A stretch of DNA of 64,000 bases, taken from assembly GCA_025352685.1 (NCBI GenBank), contig JANXSN010000061.1:1-64000 (forward strand), in the 5' to 3' direction. The translations under genes and the position numbers were made by a program. Below the pieces are notes generated by a model. The model was not told the origin of the DNA. It made no database searches and was given only the letters and a program-made list of their open reading frames with translations. Origin of the DNA: Sphingomonadales bacterium (GTDB lineage Bacteria > Pseudomonadota > Alphaproteobacteria > Sphingomonadales > Sphingomonadaceae). This document shows, piece by piece, positions 46,223 to 58,363 of this stretch (the stretch's first letter is position 1; every line of letters starts with the position of its first letter).

Positions 46223-47341
46223 TCAGACGCGTTCGAGAACATTGTCGAGGCGGGCTTCGACGGTGTCACCGTTGGTTGCCTCGATGATGAAACGAGCCGC
46301 TATGTGCCCCTCCCCGCCGCCGGGCAGCGGATAGCGCGCCTCAGCGATAATGCACGGATTGGTACCATGGGGGACCGACAGCGTCGAGGCGATCGGCACA
46401 CTGGTGCCCGGCGCCAAGTCAATGAAGTGCGACTGGGTTTCACCAACCGGGTCGATGAGCGATGTCTCCGTTTCCGACGATTTGACACGCCCGTCGATCA
46501 GGAAAGTCGATACTTCAACGTCACGAGCCACGACTTCGCCGGCGTTTTCGACAATCAAATTATACTCGACCAGATCAGTTTGGCCACGGGCGTTCGAGCC
46601 CGTTGCCTGCAGGCTGATCCCAATCCAGGGACGCTCATCTCCGACGCCAGGCTTGGCAGCTTTCGATTTCTTCACCGAACTGGCGGCGGGCTTCGCCACT
46701 GGCACGATGGCGACGGACGCGACGAGAGGTAACGCCGGCTTCAGTAGTGCGACACCGTGCGGTTCCTCATAGGCTTCTTGCTCGACAGGTTTGCGGCGAC
46801 GAACGAACAACAACGCGACGACGCCTATCGCAATCAAACCGCCAATAATCCACAACCAAGGCGACTGGTTCGTTACCGTCGTAGATTTCGTCGATACGTC
46901 GACCGACGGAGACGCTATGAGGGCCGGAACCTTTGTGGCAACCACGGCAGGGGCTGGAGCGGGAGCGGCAACAGCGGGCACCGTGGGAGGACGCACGGCC
47001 ACCGGAGCAGCCAATGAATGGGTACGGGTAGATCGTATCACGGCAGGCGTGATCGCTGCCTTGTACGGTACAGCCTTGGCAACCGCCACCGGAGGGGGTG
47101 TAACACGTGCTGGCAACGCCTGAACCACTTCAGACGGGGCAGCAAACACTGGAGCGGCAGGCGTCGCGACAGGCGCAGCCGTCGGTTGAGCTTGCGGCTG
47201 GTCAGCTTGCGGCTGGGGCGTCGTTGTGGCCACTGGCGGGGGTGCAACCGCCTCCTGCGCGACGACAGGGGTTACGGGAAGCGCGGTCGCGGCCAAAAGC
47301 AGCGCGAGGGTGCGGGGGCGAGCGATTGATGTGTTTTTCAT
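46223..47341 (-). CDS. Hypothetical exported membrane protein, Pro/Ala-rich with a beta-rich C-terminal domain
   Basis: A 372-residue protein. A signal peptide (about 1-29, ending VVAQ) is followed by a Pro/Ala/Val-rich region to about 155, a membrane helix near 162-181 and a basic RRRK stretch, then a soluble domain (about 245-372) including WIGISLQATGSNARGQTDLVEYNLIV and DVEVSTFLIDGR. The C-terminal pattern recalls CARDB/DUF11-type beta domains, but I cannot assign a family. It is placed on the minus strand between rplL and rpoB. Confidence 0.7.
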   Translation of the reverse strand: MKNTSIARPRTLALLLAATALPVTPVVAQEAVAPPPVATTTPQPQADQPQAQPTAAPVATPAAPVFAAPSEVVQALPARVTPPPVAVAKAVPYKAAITPAVIRSTRTHSLAAPVAVRPPTVPAVAAPAPAPAVVATKVPALIASPSVDVSTKSTTVTNQSPWLWIIGGLIAIGVVALLFVRRRKPVEQEAYEEPHGVALLKPALPLVASVAIVPVAKPAASSVKKSKAAKPGVGDERPWIGISLQATGSNARGQTDLVEYNLIVENAGEVVARDVEVSTFLIDGRVKSSETETSLIDPVGETQSHFIDLAPGTSVPIASTLSVPHGTNPCIIAEARYPLPGGGEGHIAARFIIEATNGDTVEARLDNVLERV

Positions 47342-47680
47342 AACGGCGAAACAACGAGCCGAGCTGGTATTCGGTCGCGTGTATAAATCAGATTAGCGGC
47401 GGAGCGGCCGCGACAAACGACGAATCGAAGACACGCACAACCGCTGAAAAGGTTCCCCGCGACGCTCCAAGATTGCGAGGCTAGACAAGCGCTCGCCTGT
47501 TGCCTATATGTCTGTTCCACCTTCCCGTTCGAGAAATGACGTGCCGTCGCGCTGTACGTCCATACGGATGATCGGGGTCGGGTTCCCAAGCGACGTCTGA
47601 CCATGACCTGCAGCAGAGATGCGCGCGGGCATCAGTCGTCGCTGCGCTCCACAAGTTTTGCAAGGCGAGCACAGAAAACG
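47342..47680 (+). promoter_or_regulatory. Upstream region of rpoB (339 bp, no gene)
   Basis: Lies between the divergent hypothetical gene and the rpoB ATG. Because rplL is closed by a terminator and an opposing gene intervenes, rpoBC must have its own promoter here. An in-frame upstream start (47603) is possible but unlikely, since RpoB N-termini begin at MATQPAH or similar. No -35/-10 pair was assigned. Confidence 0.6.
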
Positions 47681-50600
47681 ATGGCAACCCAACCGGCCCA
47701 CACCGACCACCGCGCCCGCATCCGCAAGGTCTTCGGTAACATCCACGAAGTGACGCAGATGCCGAACCTGATCCAGGTTCAGCGCGAAAGCTACGAACAA
47801 TTTCTGCGGTCGAACCCGGCAACGGGCTATGTGTCGGGCTTGGAAAAAACGCTGCGAAGTGTGTTTCCAATCCGAGATTTCGCCGGCACGGCCGAGCTGG
47901 ATTTCGTCCATTACGAGCTGGAAGATCCCAAGTTCGATACTGACGAATGCCGCCAGCGCGGCATTACCTATGCCGCGCCAATGCGCGTCACGCTCCGCTT
48001 GATCGTGTTCGAAGTGGACACAGAGACCGAAACCCGTTCGGTTCTCGATATCAAGGAACAAGACGTCTACATGGGCGACATGCCGCTCATGACGCAGAAC
48101 GGCACCTTCATCATCAATGGCACCGAGCGCGTGATCGTCAGCCAGATGCACCGTTCGCCAGGCGTCCTGTTCGACCACGACCGGGGCAAGACACATTCTT
48201 CGGGCAAATATCTTTTCGCCGCCCGCGTCATTCCGTATCGCGGCTCATGGCTTGATTTCGAATTCGACGCCAAGGACATCGTAAATGTCCGCATCGACCG
48301 CAAGCGCAAGCTTCCCGTCACGGCATTGCTTTTCGCGCTTGGCCTCACGCCCGAGGAGATTCTCAGCGAATTCTATAATACCGTCACGTGGGTCCGCGGG
48401 ACCGGCGGCTGGCAGGTTCCCTATGTTGCGGAAAATTGGCGGGGACAAAAACCCACCTATGATGTCGTCGACGGCAAGTCGGGCGAAGTCGTGTTCGCAG
48501 CGGGCCACAAGGTTAGCCCGCGTGCCGCCAACAAGGCTGCCAAAGACGGACTCGAAGCGCTGCTGATTCCGACGGAGGAAATTTTCGGTCGTTATTCAGC
48601 GCTTGACCTCATCAACGAGGCAACCGGTGAAATCTATATCGAAGCCGGCGACGAAGTGTCCGCCGAAAACCTCGAAAAAATCGACAAGGCGGGCCTCGAC
48701 CGGCTCGAATTGCTCGACATCGATTACGTCAACACGGGGCCGTGGATCCGCAACACGCTGCGAGCAGACAAGGCAGAGGACCGCGACCACGCGCTGAGCG
48801 ATATATACCGGGTCATGCGCCCCGGCGAACCGCCGACCCGCGAGACAGCGGAATCGCTTTTCGCAGGCCTGTTCTTCGATCCAGACCGCTATGACCTGTC
48901 GGCAGTCGGTCGGGTGAAACTCAACATGCGTCTCGACCTTGACGCGCCGGACGATCACACGACCCTGCGCACCGAGGACATTCTGGCGGTCGTCAAGACG
49001 TTGGTCGGCTTGAAGGATGGCAAAGGCGAAATCGACGATATCGATAACCTGGGCAACCGTCGTGTGCGTTCAGTCGGCGAATTGCTGGAAAACCAGTACC
49101 GGGTCGGCCTGCTGCGCATGGAACGCGCTGTGAAGGAACGCATGTCATCGGTCGATGTCTCGACCGTCATGCCCAACGACCTGATCAACGCAAAGCCCGC
49201 GGTTGCTGCGGTCCGCGAATTCTTTGGTTCGTCGCAGCTGTCGCAATTCATGGATCAGACCAACCCGCTGTCGGAAGTGACGCACAAGCGTCGCGTCTCG
49301 GCTCTCGGGCCAGGCGGCTTGACCCGAGAGCGCGCAGGCTTTGAGGTCCGCGACGTTCACCCGACCCACTATGGGCGCATTTGTCCGATTGAAACGCCCG
49401 AGGGGCCCAACATCGGCCTGATTAACAGTCTCGCGTCGTTCAGTCGCGTCAACAAGTACGGTTTTATCGAAACGCCGTACCGCAAGATCGTCGATCACAA
49501 GGTTACCGACGACGTCGTTTATTTGTCAGCGATGGAAGAGGCCAAGCACACGATCGCGCAGGCAAACGCTGAACTTGATGCGAACAAGGGCTTTGTCGAG
49601 GACATCGTCTCGTCGCGTCAGGCTGGCGAATTTCTGATGGCGCCGCGCGACATCATCACACTGATGGACGTTAGCCCCAAGCAGCTCGTTTCAGTTGCCG
49701 CGTCGCTCATTCCGTTCCTGGAAAACGATGACGCCAACCGGGCGCTCATGGGATCGAACATGCAGCGTCAAGCGGTGCCGCTCGTCCAGGCCGAAGCTCC
49801 ATTTGTGGGCACCGGCATGGAAGAAACCGTTGCGCGGGACTCGGGCGCTGCCATTGGAGCACGCCGTGCTGGCGTCGTCGATCAGGTGGATGCAACGCGA
49901 ATCGTCATTCGCGCTACCGGTGAGATCGACAGCGGCCATTCGGGTGTCGACATTTACACGTTGATGAAGTTTCAGCGGTCGAACCAGAACACATGTATCA
50001 ATCAGCGGCCCTTGGTGAAAGTCGGCGAAGCGGTTAAAAAGGGGCAGATCATAGCCGACGGCCCCTCTACTGAACTGGGTGAATTGGCGCTGGGCCGCAA
50101 TACGCTTGTCGCGTTCATGCCGTGGAACGGCTACAATTATGAGGACTCAATCCTCATCTCCGAACGGATCGTGAAAGACGACGTGTTCACGTCGATCCAC
50201 ATCGAAGAGTTCGAAGTGATGGCTCGCGACACCAAGCTTGGGCCAGAAGACATCACTCGCGACATTCCCAATGTCGGCGAGGAAGCGCTACGCAACCTTG
50301 ACGAAGCGGGCATCGTCTACATTGGTGCCGAGGTCGAGCCAGGCGATATCCTCGCAGGCAAGATCACGCCCAAGGGTGAAAGCCCCATGACGCCTGAAGA
50401 GAAGCTTCTCCGCGCCATCTTTGGTGAAAAGGCATCAGACGTCCGCGACACGTCGCTTCGTTTGCCGCCCGGCGTTGCCGGCACGGTCGTCGAGGTGCGC
50501 GTCTTCAACCGTCACGGTATCGACATTGACGACCGTACCCGTGCAATTCAGGCGGAGGAAAAGGAACGCCTCGCCAAGGATCGCGACGACGAGCGTTCGA

Positions 50601-51838
50601 TCCTCAATCGCGCGAGCTGGTCGCGACTTCGCGAAATGCTGCTTGGCCAAACGGTTAGCGCTGCGCCGAAGGGCGTGAAGAAGGGCGCGGCGGTCGACGC
50701 CGACTTGCTCGACACAATCGAGAAGTTTGAATGGTGGAAAATCGCCGTTACTGATGACGCGCGCCAGAGCGATCTCGAGGCCGTCAAGGTGCAGTATGAT
50801 GAGGCCGTTGGCATCATCAACGCCAAATACGAAGATCGCGTCGAGAAGTTGGAGCGCGGCGACGAGTTGCCCCCTGGGGTGCTCAAGATGGTCAAGGTGT
50901 TCGTCGCGGTGAAGCGCAAGCTCCAACCGGGCGATAAAATGGCCGGACGCCACGGGAACAAGGGTGTCATTTCACGAATCTTGCCGTGCGAAGACATGCC
51001 GTTCCTAGAGGACGGCACGCATGTCGATATCGTGCTGAATCCGTTGGGCGTGCCGAGCCGTATGAACGTCGGACAGATCTTCGAAACGCATCTGGGCTGG
51101 GCTGCGCGCGGCCTCGGCAAACAGATCACCGAAGCGCTCGAGACTTGGCGCGAAGCGAACCCTGATCCCAAGGCGGCCAAACCACCTGAGGCAGTGCGCG
51201 AACGGCTAAAGACCGTCTACGGCGAAAAGTATCATGCAGAAATCTCAGCGCGTAGCGACGAAGAGATCGTCGACATGGCGGGCCTGTTGAAGAATGGTGT
51301 GCCAATGGCAACGCCGGTGTTCGACGGCGCCCGTGAGGCCGATGTGTCCGAAATGTTGACGCTGGCAGGCCTCGACACATCGGGTCAGGTCGAGCTCTAC
51401 GACGGCCGCACGGGTGATGCGTTCGATCGCAAGGTGACCGTTGGGTATATTTACATGCTCAAGTTGCATCACTTGGTCGATGACAAGATCCACGCCCGCT
51501 CGATCGGACCGTACTCGCTCGTCACGCAGCAGCCGCTGGGTGGTAAGGCGCAGTTCGGCGGACAGCGTTTCGGCGAAATGGAGGTCTGGGCGCTACAGGC
51601 CTACGGTGCCGCCTATACGTTGCAGGAGATGCTGACGGTAAAGTCGGACGATGTTGTCGGCCGCACGAAGGTCTATGAGGCAATCGTCAAGGGGGACGAC
51701 ACCTTCGAGGCTGGCATACCCGAGAGCTTTAATGTGCTCGTGAAGGAAATGCGCTCGCTGGGTCTCAACGTCGAACTCAACATGAACGACGTGGTTCCCG
51801 ATGAGGACGACGCTCTGAAGGCCATCGCAGCGGAGTGA
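47681..51838 (+). CDS. rpoB: DNA-directed RNA polymerase subunit beta
   Basis: The 1385-residue beta subunit. Recognisable regions include [21 protein letters not shown] at the N-terminus, the rifampicin-binding cluster [21 protein letters not shown] followed by [62 protein letters not shown] and the C-terminal [19 protein letters not shown]. In the cluster the position before SALGPGG is Val where many bacteria have Leu. The ATG at 47681 is the normal start. rpoC follows after 80 bp. Confidence 0.98.
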   Translation: MATQPAHTDHRARIRKVFGNIHEVTQMPNLIQVQRESYEQFLRSNPATGYVSGLEKTLRSVFPIRDFAGTAELDFVHYELEDPKFDTDECRQRGITYAAPMRVTLRLIVFEVDTETETRSVLDIKEQDVYMGDMPLMTQNGTFIINGTERVIVSQMHRSPGVLFDHDRGKTHSSGKYLFAARVIPYRGSWLDFEFDAKDIVNVRIDRKRKLPVTALLFALGLTPEEILSEFYNTVTWVRGTGGWQVPYVAENWRGQKPTYDVVDGKSGEVVFAAGHKVSPRAANKAAKDGLEALLIPTEEIFGRYSALDLINEATGEIYIEAGDEVSAENLEKIDKAGLDRLELLDIDYVNTGPWIRNTLRADKAEDRDHALSDIYRVMRPGEPPTRETAESLFAGLFFDPDRYDLSAVGRVKLNMRLDLDAPDDHTTLRTEDILAVVKTLVGLKDGKGEIDDIDNLGNRRVRSVGELLENQYRVGLLRMERAVKERMSSVDVSTVMPNDLINAKPAVAAVREFFGSSQLSQFMDQTNPLSEVTHKRRVSALGPGGLTRERAGFEVRDVHPTHYGRICPIETPEGPNIGLINSLASFSRVNKYGFIETPYRKIVDHKVTDDVVYLSAMEEAKHTIAQANAELDANKGFVEDIVSSRQAGEFLMAPRDIITLMDVSPKQLVSVAASLIPFLENDDANRALMGSNMQRQAVPLVQAEAPFVGTGMEETVARDSGAAIGARRAGVVDQVDATRIVIRATGEIDSGHSGVDIYTLMKFQRSNQNTCINQRPLVKVGEAVKKGQIIADGPSTELGELALGRNTLVAFMPWNGYNYEDSILISERIVKDDVFTSIHIEEFEVMARDTKLGPEDITRDIPNVGEEALRNLDEAGIVYIGAEVEPGDILAGKITPKGESPMTPEEKLLRAIFGEKASDVRDTSLRLPPGVAGTVVEVRVFNRHGIDIDDRTRAIQAEEKERLAKDRDDERSILNRASWSRLREMLLGQTVSAAPKGVKKGAAVDADLLDTIEKFEWWKIAVTDDARQSDLEAVKVQYDEAVGIINAKYEDRVEKLERGDELPPGVLKMVKVFVAVKRKLQPGDKMAGRHGNKGVISRILPCEDMPFLEDGTHVDIVLNPLGVPSRMNVGQIFETHLGWAARGLGKQITEALETWREANPDPKAAKPPEAVRERLKTVYGEKYHAEISARSDEEIVDMAGLLKNGVPMATPVFDGAREADVSEMLTLAGLDTSGQVELYDGRTGDAFDRKVTVGYIYMLKLHHLVDDKIHARSIGPYSLVTQQPLGGKAQFGGQRFGEMEVWALQAYGAAYTLQEMLTVKSDDVVGRTKVYEAIVKGDDTFEAGIPESFNVLVKEMRSLGLNVELNMNDVVPDEDDALKAIAAE

Positions 51839-51846
51839 CACGGCAG

Positions 51847-51870
51847 AGCGCGGCGATCCGTCGCCGCGCT
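51847..51870 (+). other. Perfect 10-bp hairpin between rpoB and rpoC
   Basis: AGCGCGGCGA (51847-51856) pairs perfectly with TCGCCGCGCT (51861-51870) around a TCCG loop, nine bases after the rpoB stop. No T-run follows, so it is not a simple terminator. It may be a processing or attenuation element. Confidence 0.5.
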
Positions 51871-51918
51871 CCCGCCAACGTCCGCACTTAGAGATTTACC
51901 CTGCTGAGGGATGAAAAA

Positions 51919-54900
51919 ATGAACGAACTGACCAACTTCATGAATCCGGTCGCCAAGGCCGAGACATTTGACCAGATCCAGATCGGCATCGCGAGCCCGG
52001 AGCGTATTCGCTCGTGGTCGTTTGGTGAAATCAAGAAGCCGGAAACCATTAACTACCGCACGTTCAAGCCCGAGCGTGACGGCCTGTTTTGCGCGCGCAT
52101 CTTTGGTCCAATCAAAGATTACGAATGCCTGTGCGGCAAATACAAGCGCATGAAGTACAAAGGCATTGTATGTGAAAAGTGCGGCGTTGAGGTCACCGTC
52201 TCGAAAGTCCGTCGCGAACGCATGGGTCATATCGAGCTCGCAGCTCCTGTGGCACATATTTGGTTCTTGAAGTCGCTTCCTTCGCGAATCGGCCTTTTGC
52301 TCGACATGCAGCTCAAGCAGCTCGAGCGCGTTTTGTATTTCGAAGCCTATATCGTCATCGAGCCCGGCTTGACGCCGCTTGAGAAGTTCCAGCTGCTGAC
52401 GGAGGACGAACTCCTCGAGGCGCAAGACGAATACGGCGAAGATGCGTTCTCAGCCGGAATCGGCGCTGAAGCCGTACGGCGCATGCTCGAGGAACTCGAC
52501 CTCGAGGGTGAACGCAAGGACCTGCTTGACGAGCTGGCAGTTACCAAGTCGGAACTGAAGCCCAAGAAAATTATCAAACGGCTGAAAGTCGTCGAGAGCT
52601 TCATCGATTCGGGAAATCGTCCGGAATGGATGATCCTCCAAGTGGTGCCAGTCATACCGCCGGAACTGCGGCCGCTGGTACCGCTCGACGGTGGCCGTTT
52701 TGCGACATCGGATTTGAACGATCTCTATCGCCGCGTGATCAACCGTAACAACCGTCTGAAGCGCCTGATGGAGTTGCGTGCGCCCGACATCATTGTTCGT
52801 AACGAAAAGCGCATGTTGCAGGAGGCCGTCGACGCGTTGTTCGATAACGGTCGCCGGGGTCGGACGATCACAGGCGCCAACAAGCGCCCGCTGAAGTCGC
52901 TGTCTGATATGCTGAAGGGCAAGCAGGGTCGCTTCCGTCAGAATCTACTTGGCAAGCGTGTCGACTATTCGGGACGCTCGGTCATCGTGACAGGGCCTGA
53001 ACTCAAACTCCATCAGTGCGGCCTGCCCAAGAAGATGGCACTCGAGCTGTTCAAGCCGTTCATCTACGCCCGTCTCGACGCCAAGGGCCTCAGCATGACG
53101 CTCAAGCAGGCCAAGAAGTGGGTCGAAAAAGAGCGTAAGGAAGTCTGGGACATTCTCGACGAAGTTATACGTGAGCACCCGGTCATGCTCAATCGCGCGC
53201 CGACGCTTCACCGTCTCGGTATCCAGGCATTCGAACCCGTTCTGATCGAGGGCAAGGCAATCCAGCTTCACCCGCTGGTCTGCTCTGCGTTTAATGCTGA
53301 CTTCGACGGCGACCAGATGGCGGTACACGTTCCGCTGAGCCTTGAGGCGCAGTTGGAAGCCCGCGTCCTGATGATGTCGACCAACAATATTCTGAGCCCA
53401 GCCAACGGCAAGCCAATCATCGTGCCGTCGCAGGACATGGTGTTGGGGCTTTATTATCTGTCGATGCTGAAGGAAGGTGAACCGGGGGAAGGCATGCTTC
53501 TCGGTGAAATGTCCGAAGTTCATGCTGCGCTCAACGCCAAAGCCGTGACGTTGCACACCAAGGTCACCAGCCGCGTTCCGCAGACTGACGAAGAAGGCAA
53601 ATCCTATCTGAAGCGTGTCGAAACCACGCCAGGTCGAATGCTCCTCGGCGAGACACTGCCGAAGTCGCACAAGGTGCCGTTTGAAACGATCAACCGCCTG
53701 CTGACCAAAAAGGAAATCGGCGACGTCATCGACATCGTCTACCGCCACACCGGTCAAAAGGAGACCGTGCTTTTTGCGGATGCGATCATGTCGCTAGGCT
53801 TCAAGCACGCGTTCCAGGCCGGCATCAGCTTCGGCAAGGATGACATGATTATTCCGGCTTCGAAGGTCACCACAGTCAACGAGACCCGCGCGCTCGTTAA
53901 GGACTTCGAACAGCAGTATCAGGACGGCCTGATCACGCAGCAGGAAAAGTACAACAAGGTGATCGACGCCTGGAGCCGTTGCGGCGACCAGGTGGCGAAC
54001 GCCATGATGGACGAGATCAAGTCGGTGAAGAAGCTGGCCAATGGCCGCGAAGCCCCGATCAACTCGATCTACATGATGGCGCACTCCGGCGCCCGCGGTT
54101 CGCAGGCGCAGATCAAGCAGCTTGCGGGCATGCGGGGCTTGATGGCCAAGCCGTCGGGCGAGATTATCGAAACGCCGATTATCTCGAACTTTAAGGAGGG
54201 TCTGACCGTCCTCGAATACTTCAATTCGACGCACGGCGCTCGCAAGGGGCTTGCGGATACGGCGTTGAAGACGGCGAACTCGGGTTATCTCACCCGTCGT
54301 CTCGTCGACGTGTCACAAGATTGTGTCATTGTCGAACTCGATTGCGGGACCGAACGCGCACTCGAAATGAAGGCGATCGTACAGGGCGGCACGGTCATTG
54401 CTTCGCTCGGCGAACGTATCCTTGGCCGCACTACGGCTGAAGACATTGTCGATACAAAAACGAGTGAAGTCGTCATCGGCTCGGGCACCTTGCTCGACGA
54501 GGCGATGATCACGCAGATCGAAGGTATCGGCACGCAGGCAGTCAAGATCCGCAGCCCCCTGATCTGCGAAAGCGTCGGTGGCGTCTGTGGTGCTTGCTAC
54601 GGTCGTGATCTGGCACGCGGCACGCCGGTGAATATCGGCGAAGCCGTTGGCGTGATCGCGGCACAATCGATCGGTGAACCTGGCACCCAGCTGACAATGC
54701 GCACGTTCCACATCGGTGGTGCAGCGCAGGTCAACGAACAATCGAACATCGATGCGATGGCCGACGGCACGTTCGAATATCGTGGTGTCCGCATCATCGC
54801 CGACAAGGCAGGCCGGCGCGTGTCATTGTCGCGTCAGGGAGAAATCGCGATCGTCGACGCCGACGGCCGCGAACGGGCCGTTCACCGTATCCCCTACGGC

Positions 54901-56184
54901 GCCTACTTGCTTTTCGACGACCGCGCCCAGGTAAAGCAGGGCAACCGGTTGGTCGAATGGGACCCGTTCACAGCGCCTGTGATCACGGAAACCGGCGGTA
55001 TCGTGAAATATCAGGACCTCATCGAGGGTCAGACCCTGACCGAGCAAGTCGACGAAGCCACCGGCATCGCAAACAAGGTCGTGACCGAGTATCGTCAGGG
55101 CCGCACCAAGGAGGATTTGCGTCCGCGTCTGACCCTTTTGGGAGAGGACTCGGCCGATGCCGCCCGGTATATGCTGGCCATTGGGGCGACATTGTCAGTT
55201 GAAGACGGCGCGACGGTTGTTGCGGGCGACGTGCTCGCCCGCGTCAGCCGCGAAGCTGCCAAGACGCGCGACATTACGGGCGGGCTTCCACGCGTTGCCG
55301 AGCTGTTCGAGGCACGCAAGCCCAAGGAAAATGCAATCATCGCAAAGGTCAGCGGTCGTGTCGTGTTCGGCAAGGACTATAAGGCCAAGCGCAAGATCGG
55401 CATCCAGCCAGAGGATGGTAGTGAAGTCGTCGAATACCTGATCCCCAAGTCGAAGGTGATCGACGTTCAGGAAGGCGATTATGTCAAACGCGGCGACAAC
55501 CTTATCGGCGGATCTCCGGATCCGCATGATATTCTCGAAGTGCTCGGCATCGAACCGCTCGCCGAATATCTCGTTGCCGAAATCCAGGAGGTCTACCGAC
55601 TTCAGGGCGTGAAGATCAATGACAAGCACATTGAAACGATTGTTCGCCAAATGTTGCAAAAGGTCGAAATCACCAACGGCGGCGACACCACGCTGCTTGC
55701 CGGCGAACAAGTCGACCGGATCGAGATGGACGAGATCAACGCCAAGCTGCCCAAAGGCCAGACGTTTGCCGAAGGTAAGCCGATCCTACTCGGCATCACC
55801 AAGGCGTCGTTGCAGACCCGCAGCTTCATCTCGGCGGCGTCGTTCCAGGAAACCACCCGCGTGCTTACGCAGGCTGCAGTCGAAGGTAAGAAGGACACAC
55901 TGACGGGCCTGAAGGAAAACGTGATCGTCGGGCGCCTGATTCCGGCAGGTACGGGTGCCGGCATGAACCGCCTTCGCGTCACTGCAAACAGCAAGGATGC
56001 AGCACTGCGGGCACAGCAGCGGGCATGGCAAGCTAGCCTCATTGCACCAGACAGCGCGGCCGAGGAACACGCCGCCGAGCTAGCCCAACCAGTCGAGGGC
56101 GACACGGGTGACGATGCGCTCGGCGCGGTCGTGACCTCAGGTCATGGTACCGACGCTGATGCAGGTGAATATCTGAACGGCTAA
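51919..56184 (+). CDS. rpoC: DNA-directed RNA polymerase subunit beta'
   Basis: The 1421-residue beta' subunit. The N-terminal zinc site is visible ([20 protein letters not shown]), as are the catalytic [12 protein letters not shown] with its three Mg-binding Asp, the bridge-helix area around [19 protein letters not shown], and the second zinc-binding ribbon near CGTERALEM...[13 protein letters not shown]. The C-terminal tail is acidic. Complete. Confidence 0.98.
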   Translation: MNELTNFMNPVAKAETFDQIQIGIASPERIRSWSFGEIKKPETINYRTFKPERDGLFCARIFGPIKDYECLCGKYKRMKYKGIVCEKCGVEVTVSKVRRERMGHIELAAPVAHIWFLKSLPSRIGLLLDMQLKQLERVLYFEAYIVIEPGLTPLEKFQLLTEDELLEAQDEYGEDAFSAGIGAEAVRRMLEELDLEGERKDLLDELAVTKSELKPKKIIKRLKVVESFIDSGNRPEWMILQVVPVIPPELRPLVPLDGGRFATSDLNDLYRRVINRNNRLKRLMELRAPDIIVRNEKRMLQEAVDALFDNGRRGRTITGANKRPLKSLSDMLKGKQGRFRQNLLGKRVDYSGRSVIVTGPELKLHQCGLPKKMALELFKPFIYARLDAKGLSMTLKQAKKWVEKERKEVWDILDEVIREHPVMLNRAPTLHRLGIQAFEPVLIEGKAIQLHPLVCSAFNADFDGDQMAVHVPLSLEAQLEARVLMMSTNNILSPANGKPIIVPSQDMVLGLYYLSMLKEGEPGEGMLLGEMSEVHAALNAKAVTLHTKVTSRVPQTDEEGKSYLKRVETTPGRMLLGETLPKSHKVPFETINRLLTKKEIGDVIDIVYRHTGQKETVLFADAIMSLGFKHAFQAGISFGKDDMIIPASKVTTVNETRALVKDFEQQYQDGLITQQEKYNKVIDAWSRCGDQVANAMMDEIKSVKKLANGREAPINSIYMMAHSGARGSQAQIKQLAGMRGLMAKPSGEIIETPIISNFKEGLTVLEYFNSTHGARKGLADTALKTANSGYLTRRLVDVSQDCVIVELDCGTERALEMKAIVQGGTVIASLGERILGRTTAEDIVDTKTSEVVIGSGTLLDEAMITQIEGIGTQAVKIRSPLICESVGGVCGACYGRDLARGTPVNIGEAVGVIAAQSIGEPGTQLTMRTFHIGGAAQVNEQSNIDAMADGTFEYRGVRIIADKAGRRVSLSRQGEIAIVDADGRERAVHRIPYGAYLLFDDRAQVKQGNRLVEWDPFTAPVITETGGIVKYQDLIEGQTLTEQVDEATGIANKVVTEYRQGRTKEDLRPRLTLLGEDSADAARYMLAIGATLSVEDGATVVAGDVLARVSREAAKTRDITGGLPRVAELFEARKPKENAIIAKVSGRVVFGKDYKAKRKIGIQPEDGSEVVEYLIPKSKVIDVQEGDYVKRGDNLIGGSPDPHDILEVLGIEPLAEYLVAEIQEVYRLQGVKINDKHIETIVRQMLQKVEITNGGDTTLLAGEQVDRIEMDEINAKLPKGQTFAEGKPILLGITKASLQTRSFISAASFQETTRVLTQAAVEGKKDTLTGLKENVIVGRLIPAGTGAGMNRLRVTANSKDAALRAQQRAWQASLIAPDSAAEEHAAELAQPVEGDTGDDALGAVVTSGHGTDADAGEYLNG

Positions 56185-56207
56185 AAACGAGGCACCGTGC
56201 TTACAGT

Positions 56208-56245
56208 GGCGGCCCTTCGGAGTGATTCGGGGGGCCGTCTTGTTT
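56208..56245 (+). terminator. Probable terminator after rpoC
   Basis: GGCGGCCC (56208-56215) pairs with GGGCCGTC (56232-56239), one G-T pair, 16-base loop, followed by TTGTTT. The T-run is imperfect but the location, 24 bp after the rpoC stop, is suitable. Confidence 0.6.
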
Positions 56246-56349
56246 CGGGTCGGTCCGCTGATCATCGCGCTTTATCCGCGGATGAACGCGGCGGGGAAAG
56301 CGCAGGGTGACACGCCCCAACATTCGCTGCCTTCCCCTACTCCTGCGGT

Positions 56350-57162
56350 GTGCTAGTCAGAAACTCCTTGGGGGAACCGACACTGCTCCATATCGTCCCA
56401 TTTCACGCCATGGCAGGCGCGCTCGTCGGGCTGCTCGTTGGGATGACCGGCGTCGGCGGGGGGTCGTTGATGACGCCTCTGCTCGTACTCATGTTCGGCT
56501 TTGCCCCGGCGACCGCCGTTGGGACTGATCTTTTGTTCGCGTCGCTGACCAAGACGGTAGGGAGCGGCGTCCATGGGTTTCGGGGGACGGTTGACTGGAA
56601 GATCGTGCGGCGACTGGCGTCGGGCAGCTTGCCGGGCGCAGTGACCACATTGTTTGCGCTCAACGCACTGGGTAAGCCCGGGGCGGGCACCCAACATGCG
56701 ATTACGCTCGTGCTTGGCGCGACCCTGCTGGGTACCGCGGTTGCGATCCTGTTCCGGACCAAGATCATCGTCTGGGCAATCCGCAACTTGGGTACGCGCG
56801 AAACCAGACACCGAGGCACAGCGACGATTATTCTCGGTCTGATCCTGGGCATTCTTGTGTCGATTTCGTCGGTGGGTGCAGGCGCGATCGGCGTGACCGT
56901 GCTCATTATTCTCTATCCCGGCATGCCAATCGCGCGAATCGTCGGATCGGACATTGCGCACGCAGTGCCGCTGACGCTTGTTGCAGGCATTGGCCACTGG
57001 CTCATCGGCACGGTCGATTTAAACCTGCTTGCCAGCCTGCTGGTCGGCTCGATCCCAGCAGTCGTTCTCGGGAGTCTCATCGGCAGTCGCGCGCCCGATC
57101 ACCTCCTGCGCCCAATCCTTGCCGGGGTGCTCGTCATGGTTGGTATAAAGCTGCTCACATGA
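56350..57162 (+). CDS. TauE/SafE-family permease (sulfite/sulfoacetate exporter-like)
   Basis: A membrane protein of about 270 residues with about eight hydrophobic segments. The family motif is GALVGLLVGMTGVGGGSLMTPLL in the N-terminal helix, and a second copy GILVSISSVGAGAIGVTVL appears near residue 175. These two-copy TauE/SafE proteins export anionic sulfur compounds, though the cargo is rarely known. The start at 56350 (GTG) is uncertain; an ATG at 56410 is close to the first helix and no strong RBS decides. Its stop lies next to the convergent DUF2490 gene. Confidence 0.85.
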   Translation: MLVRNSLGEPTLLHIVPFHAMAGALVGLLVGMTGVGGGSLMTPLLVLMFGFAPATAVGTDLLFASLTKTVGSGVHGFRGTVDWKIVRRLASGSLPGAVTTLFALNALGKPGAGTQHAITLVLGATLLGTAVAILFRTKIIVWAIRNLGTRETRHRGTATIILGLILGILVSISSVGAGAIGVTVLIILYPGMPIARIVGSDIAHAVPLTLVAGIGHWLIGTVDLNLLASLLVGSIPAVVLGSLIGSRAPDHLLRPILAGVLVMVGIKLLT

Positions 57163-57837
57163 TCACAACCGATAGCTGAGTGATAGTGACAGTGCGTGAT
57201 TGCTGCGGTCGCCGTTCGCGCGATCAAGATACTGGTTGAGATACCCGGCTTCGAGATCGGCGTGCTTTGACAATTTCATCCCCAGACCCGCAAAGCTGCG
57301 TACCTGATCGAGGCCAGGGCGCACAGCGCTGGTCCGGTTAAGCGAAACAAAGGGTTCGACCCAGACAACGCCGCTTACCCCGTGCTGACCAAGCGGAACT
57401 GCCAGCTTGACTTGCGAGCGAATCCGCCAGGCAATGTCGGACACACCGCGTTGAAACCGCTGCTCGAGCCGTGTGCGCGACGATAACGACCCTCCAAGGA
57501 TTTTGCCCATATTCCAGTTAACCTGTTCCATGGACTGCTCTTCAATCGAATCGCGGCCAGTCTTGGCATAGGTCACCACATGGACATAGCCGAGCCAGAT
57601 CGTCACCGTCTTGCTCACCGCGTGGCCGACGTGAGCGCGCAGTTCAAGCTGGCCGAGGCGTTGGGCATCGTCGGCGAAACGGTTGACCACCTCGCCCGAT
57701 GCAAGGATCCCGTCAGTGACTTTGCCGCTGACCGTTACGCTGCCCCAGCCTTGCACATCGGTGGTAGCCGCGCACGCCATGGTCGGAATAGCTGCGGTCG
57801 CTAGAGTCGTCGCTATCACCCATCGCATCGATTTCAC
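57163..57837 (-). CDS. DUF2490 family exported protein
   Basis: A 224-residue protein with a signal peptide (about 1-23, ending ACAA) and a beta-strand pattern ending in a C-terminal aromatic/hydrophobic strand (ALSLSLSYRL), as in outer-membrane barrels. TDVQGWGSVTVSG at the start and LGYVHVVTYA, LEQRFQRGVSDIAWRIRSQVKL are typical of the DUF2490 family. Function unknown. Confidence 0.78.
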   Translation of the reverse strand: MKSMRWVIATTLATAAIPTMACAATTDVQGWGSVTVSGKVTDGILASGEVVNRFADDAQRLGQLELRAHVGHAVSKTVTIWLGYVHVVTYAKTGRDSIEEQSMEQVNWNMGKILGGSLSSRTRLEQRFQRGVSDIAWRIRSQVKLAVPLGQHGVSGVVWVEPFVSLNRTSAVRPGLDQVRSFAGLGMKLSKHADLEAGYLNQYLDRANGDRSNHALSLSLSYRL

Positions 57838-58363
57838 GTTCGTTGACTCTCAGAGTATGACATTTTCATGACGCCCGTACCGAATGTGCTCGGTCGTGAC
57901 CAGCTGTCGTATTTAACCAAGATGATCGGAGGCAAATCCACAGCAGACCGCCCCCATCAACCTCAGCAAACGGATGCGCGCGCCAATTTAGTTGGGAGGG
58001 GTCTTGATTACCTTCTGTTCGTATCAGCGGGTTCGACAGGCCGCTGATCGAAAATCTTTGCCCGCGCGCCTAGGTTGACCTTTATGTCGAGCCGCACATC
58101 GATTAGCATCAACCAGAGAAGGAACCGCGTTGCTTCGTGGTTGCTCTCGGGACCAAATCAATCCTGAGAAAGTGGATCGATCGCCGCGCAAATCAGCAAC
58201 TGAAACAAAATACAATGACTGGGCACGAGCCGCAATGTCATGAGGTTAGCGAGATACGCTTGTCCAAACGTCGCGCGGCCCGCATGATTGAAGTCGGGGG
58301 AACAGATTGCCAAACTGAACGGGGGTCGTGCAACTTTCGGCGCCACCAGCTATTCGGTCAGCA
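57838..58363. other. 526-bp gap; no gene recognised
   Basis: Between the divergent DUF2490 and phosphatase genes. Frames on both strands are short and unremarkable. The promoters of both flanking genes should lie at its ends; no clear hairpin terminator or operator was found. Confidence 0.4.

Noticed and set aside
47504-56105. Several minus-strand frames of 150-270 codons within rpoB and rpoC
   Set aside because: All explained by codon bias of the polymerase genes on the other strand; none has a family match or RBS.
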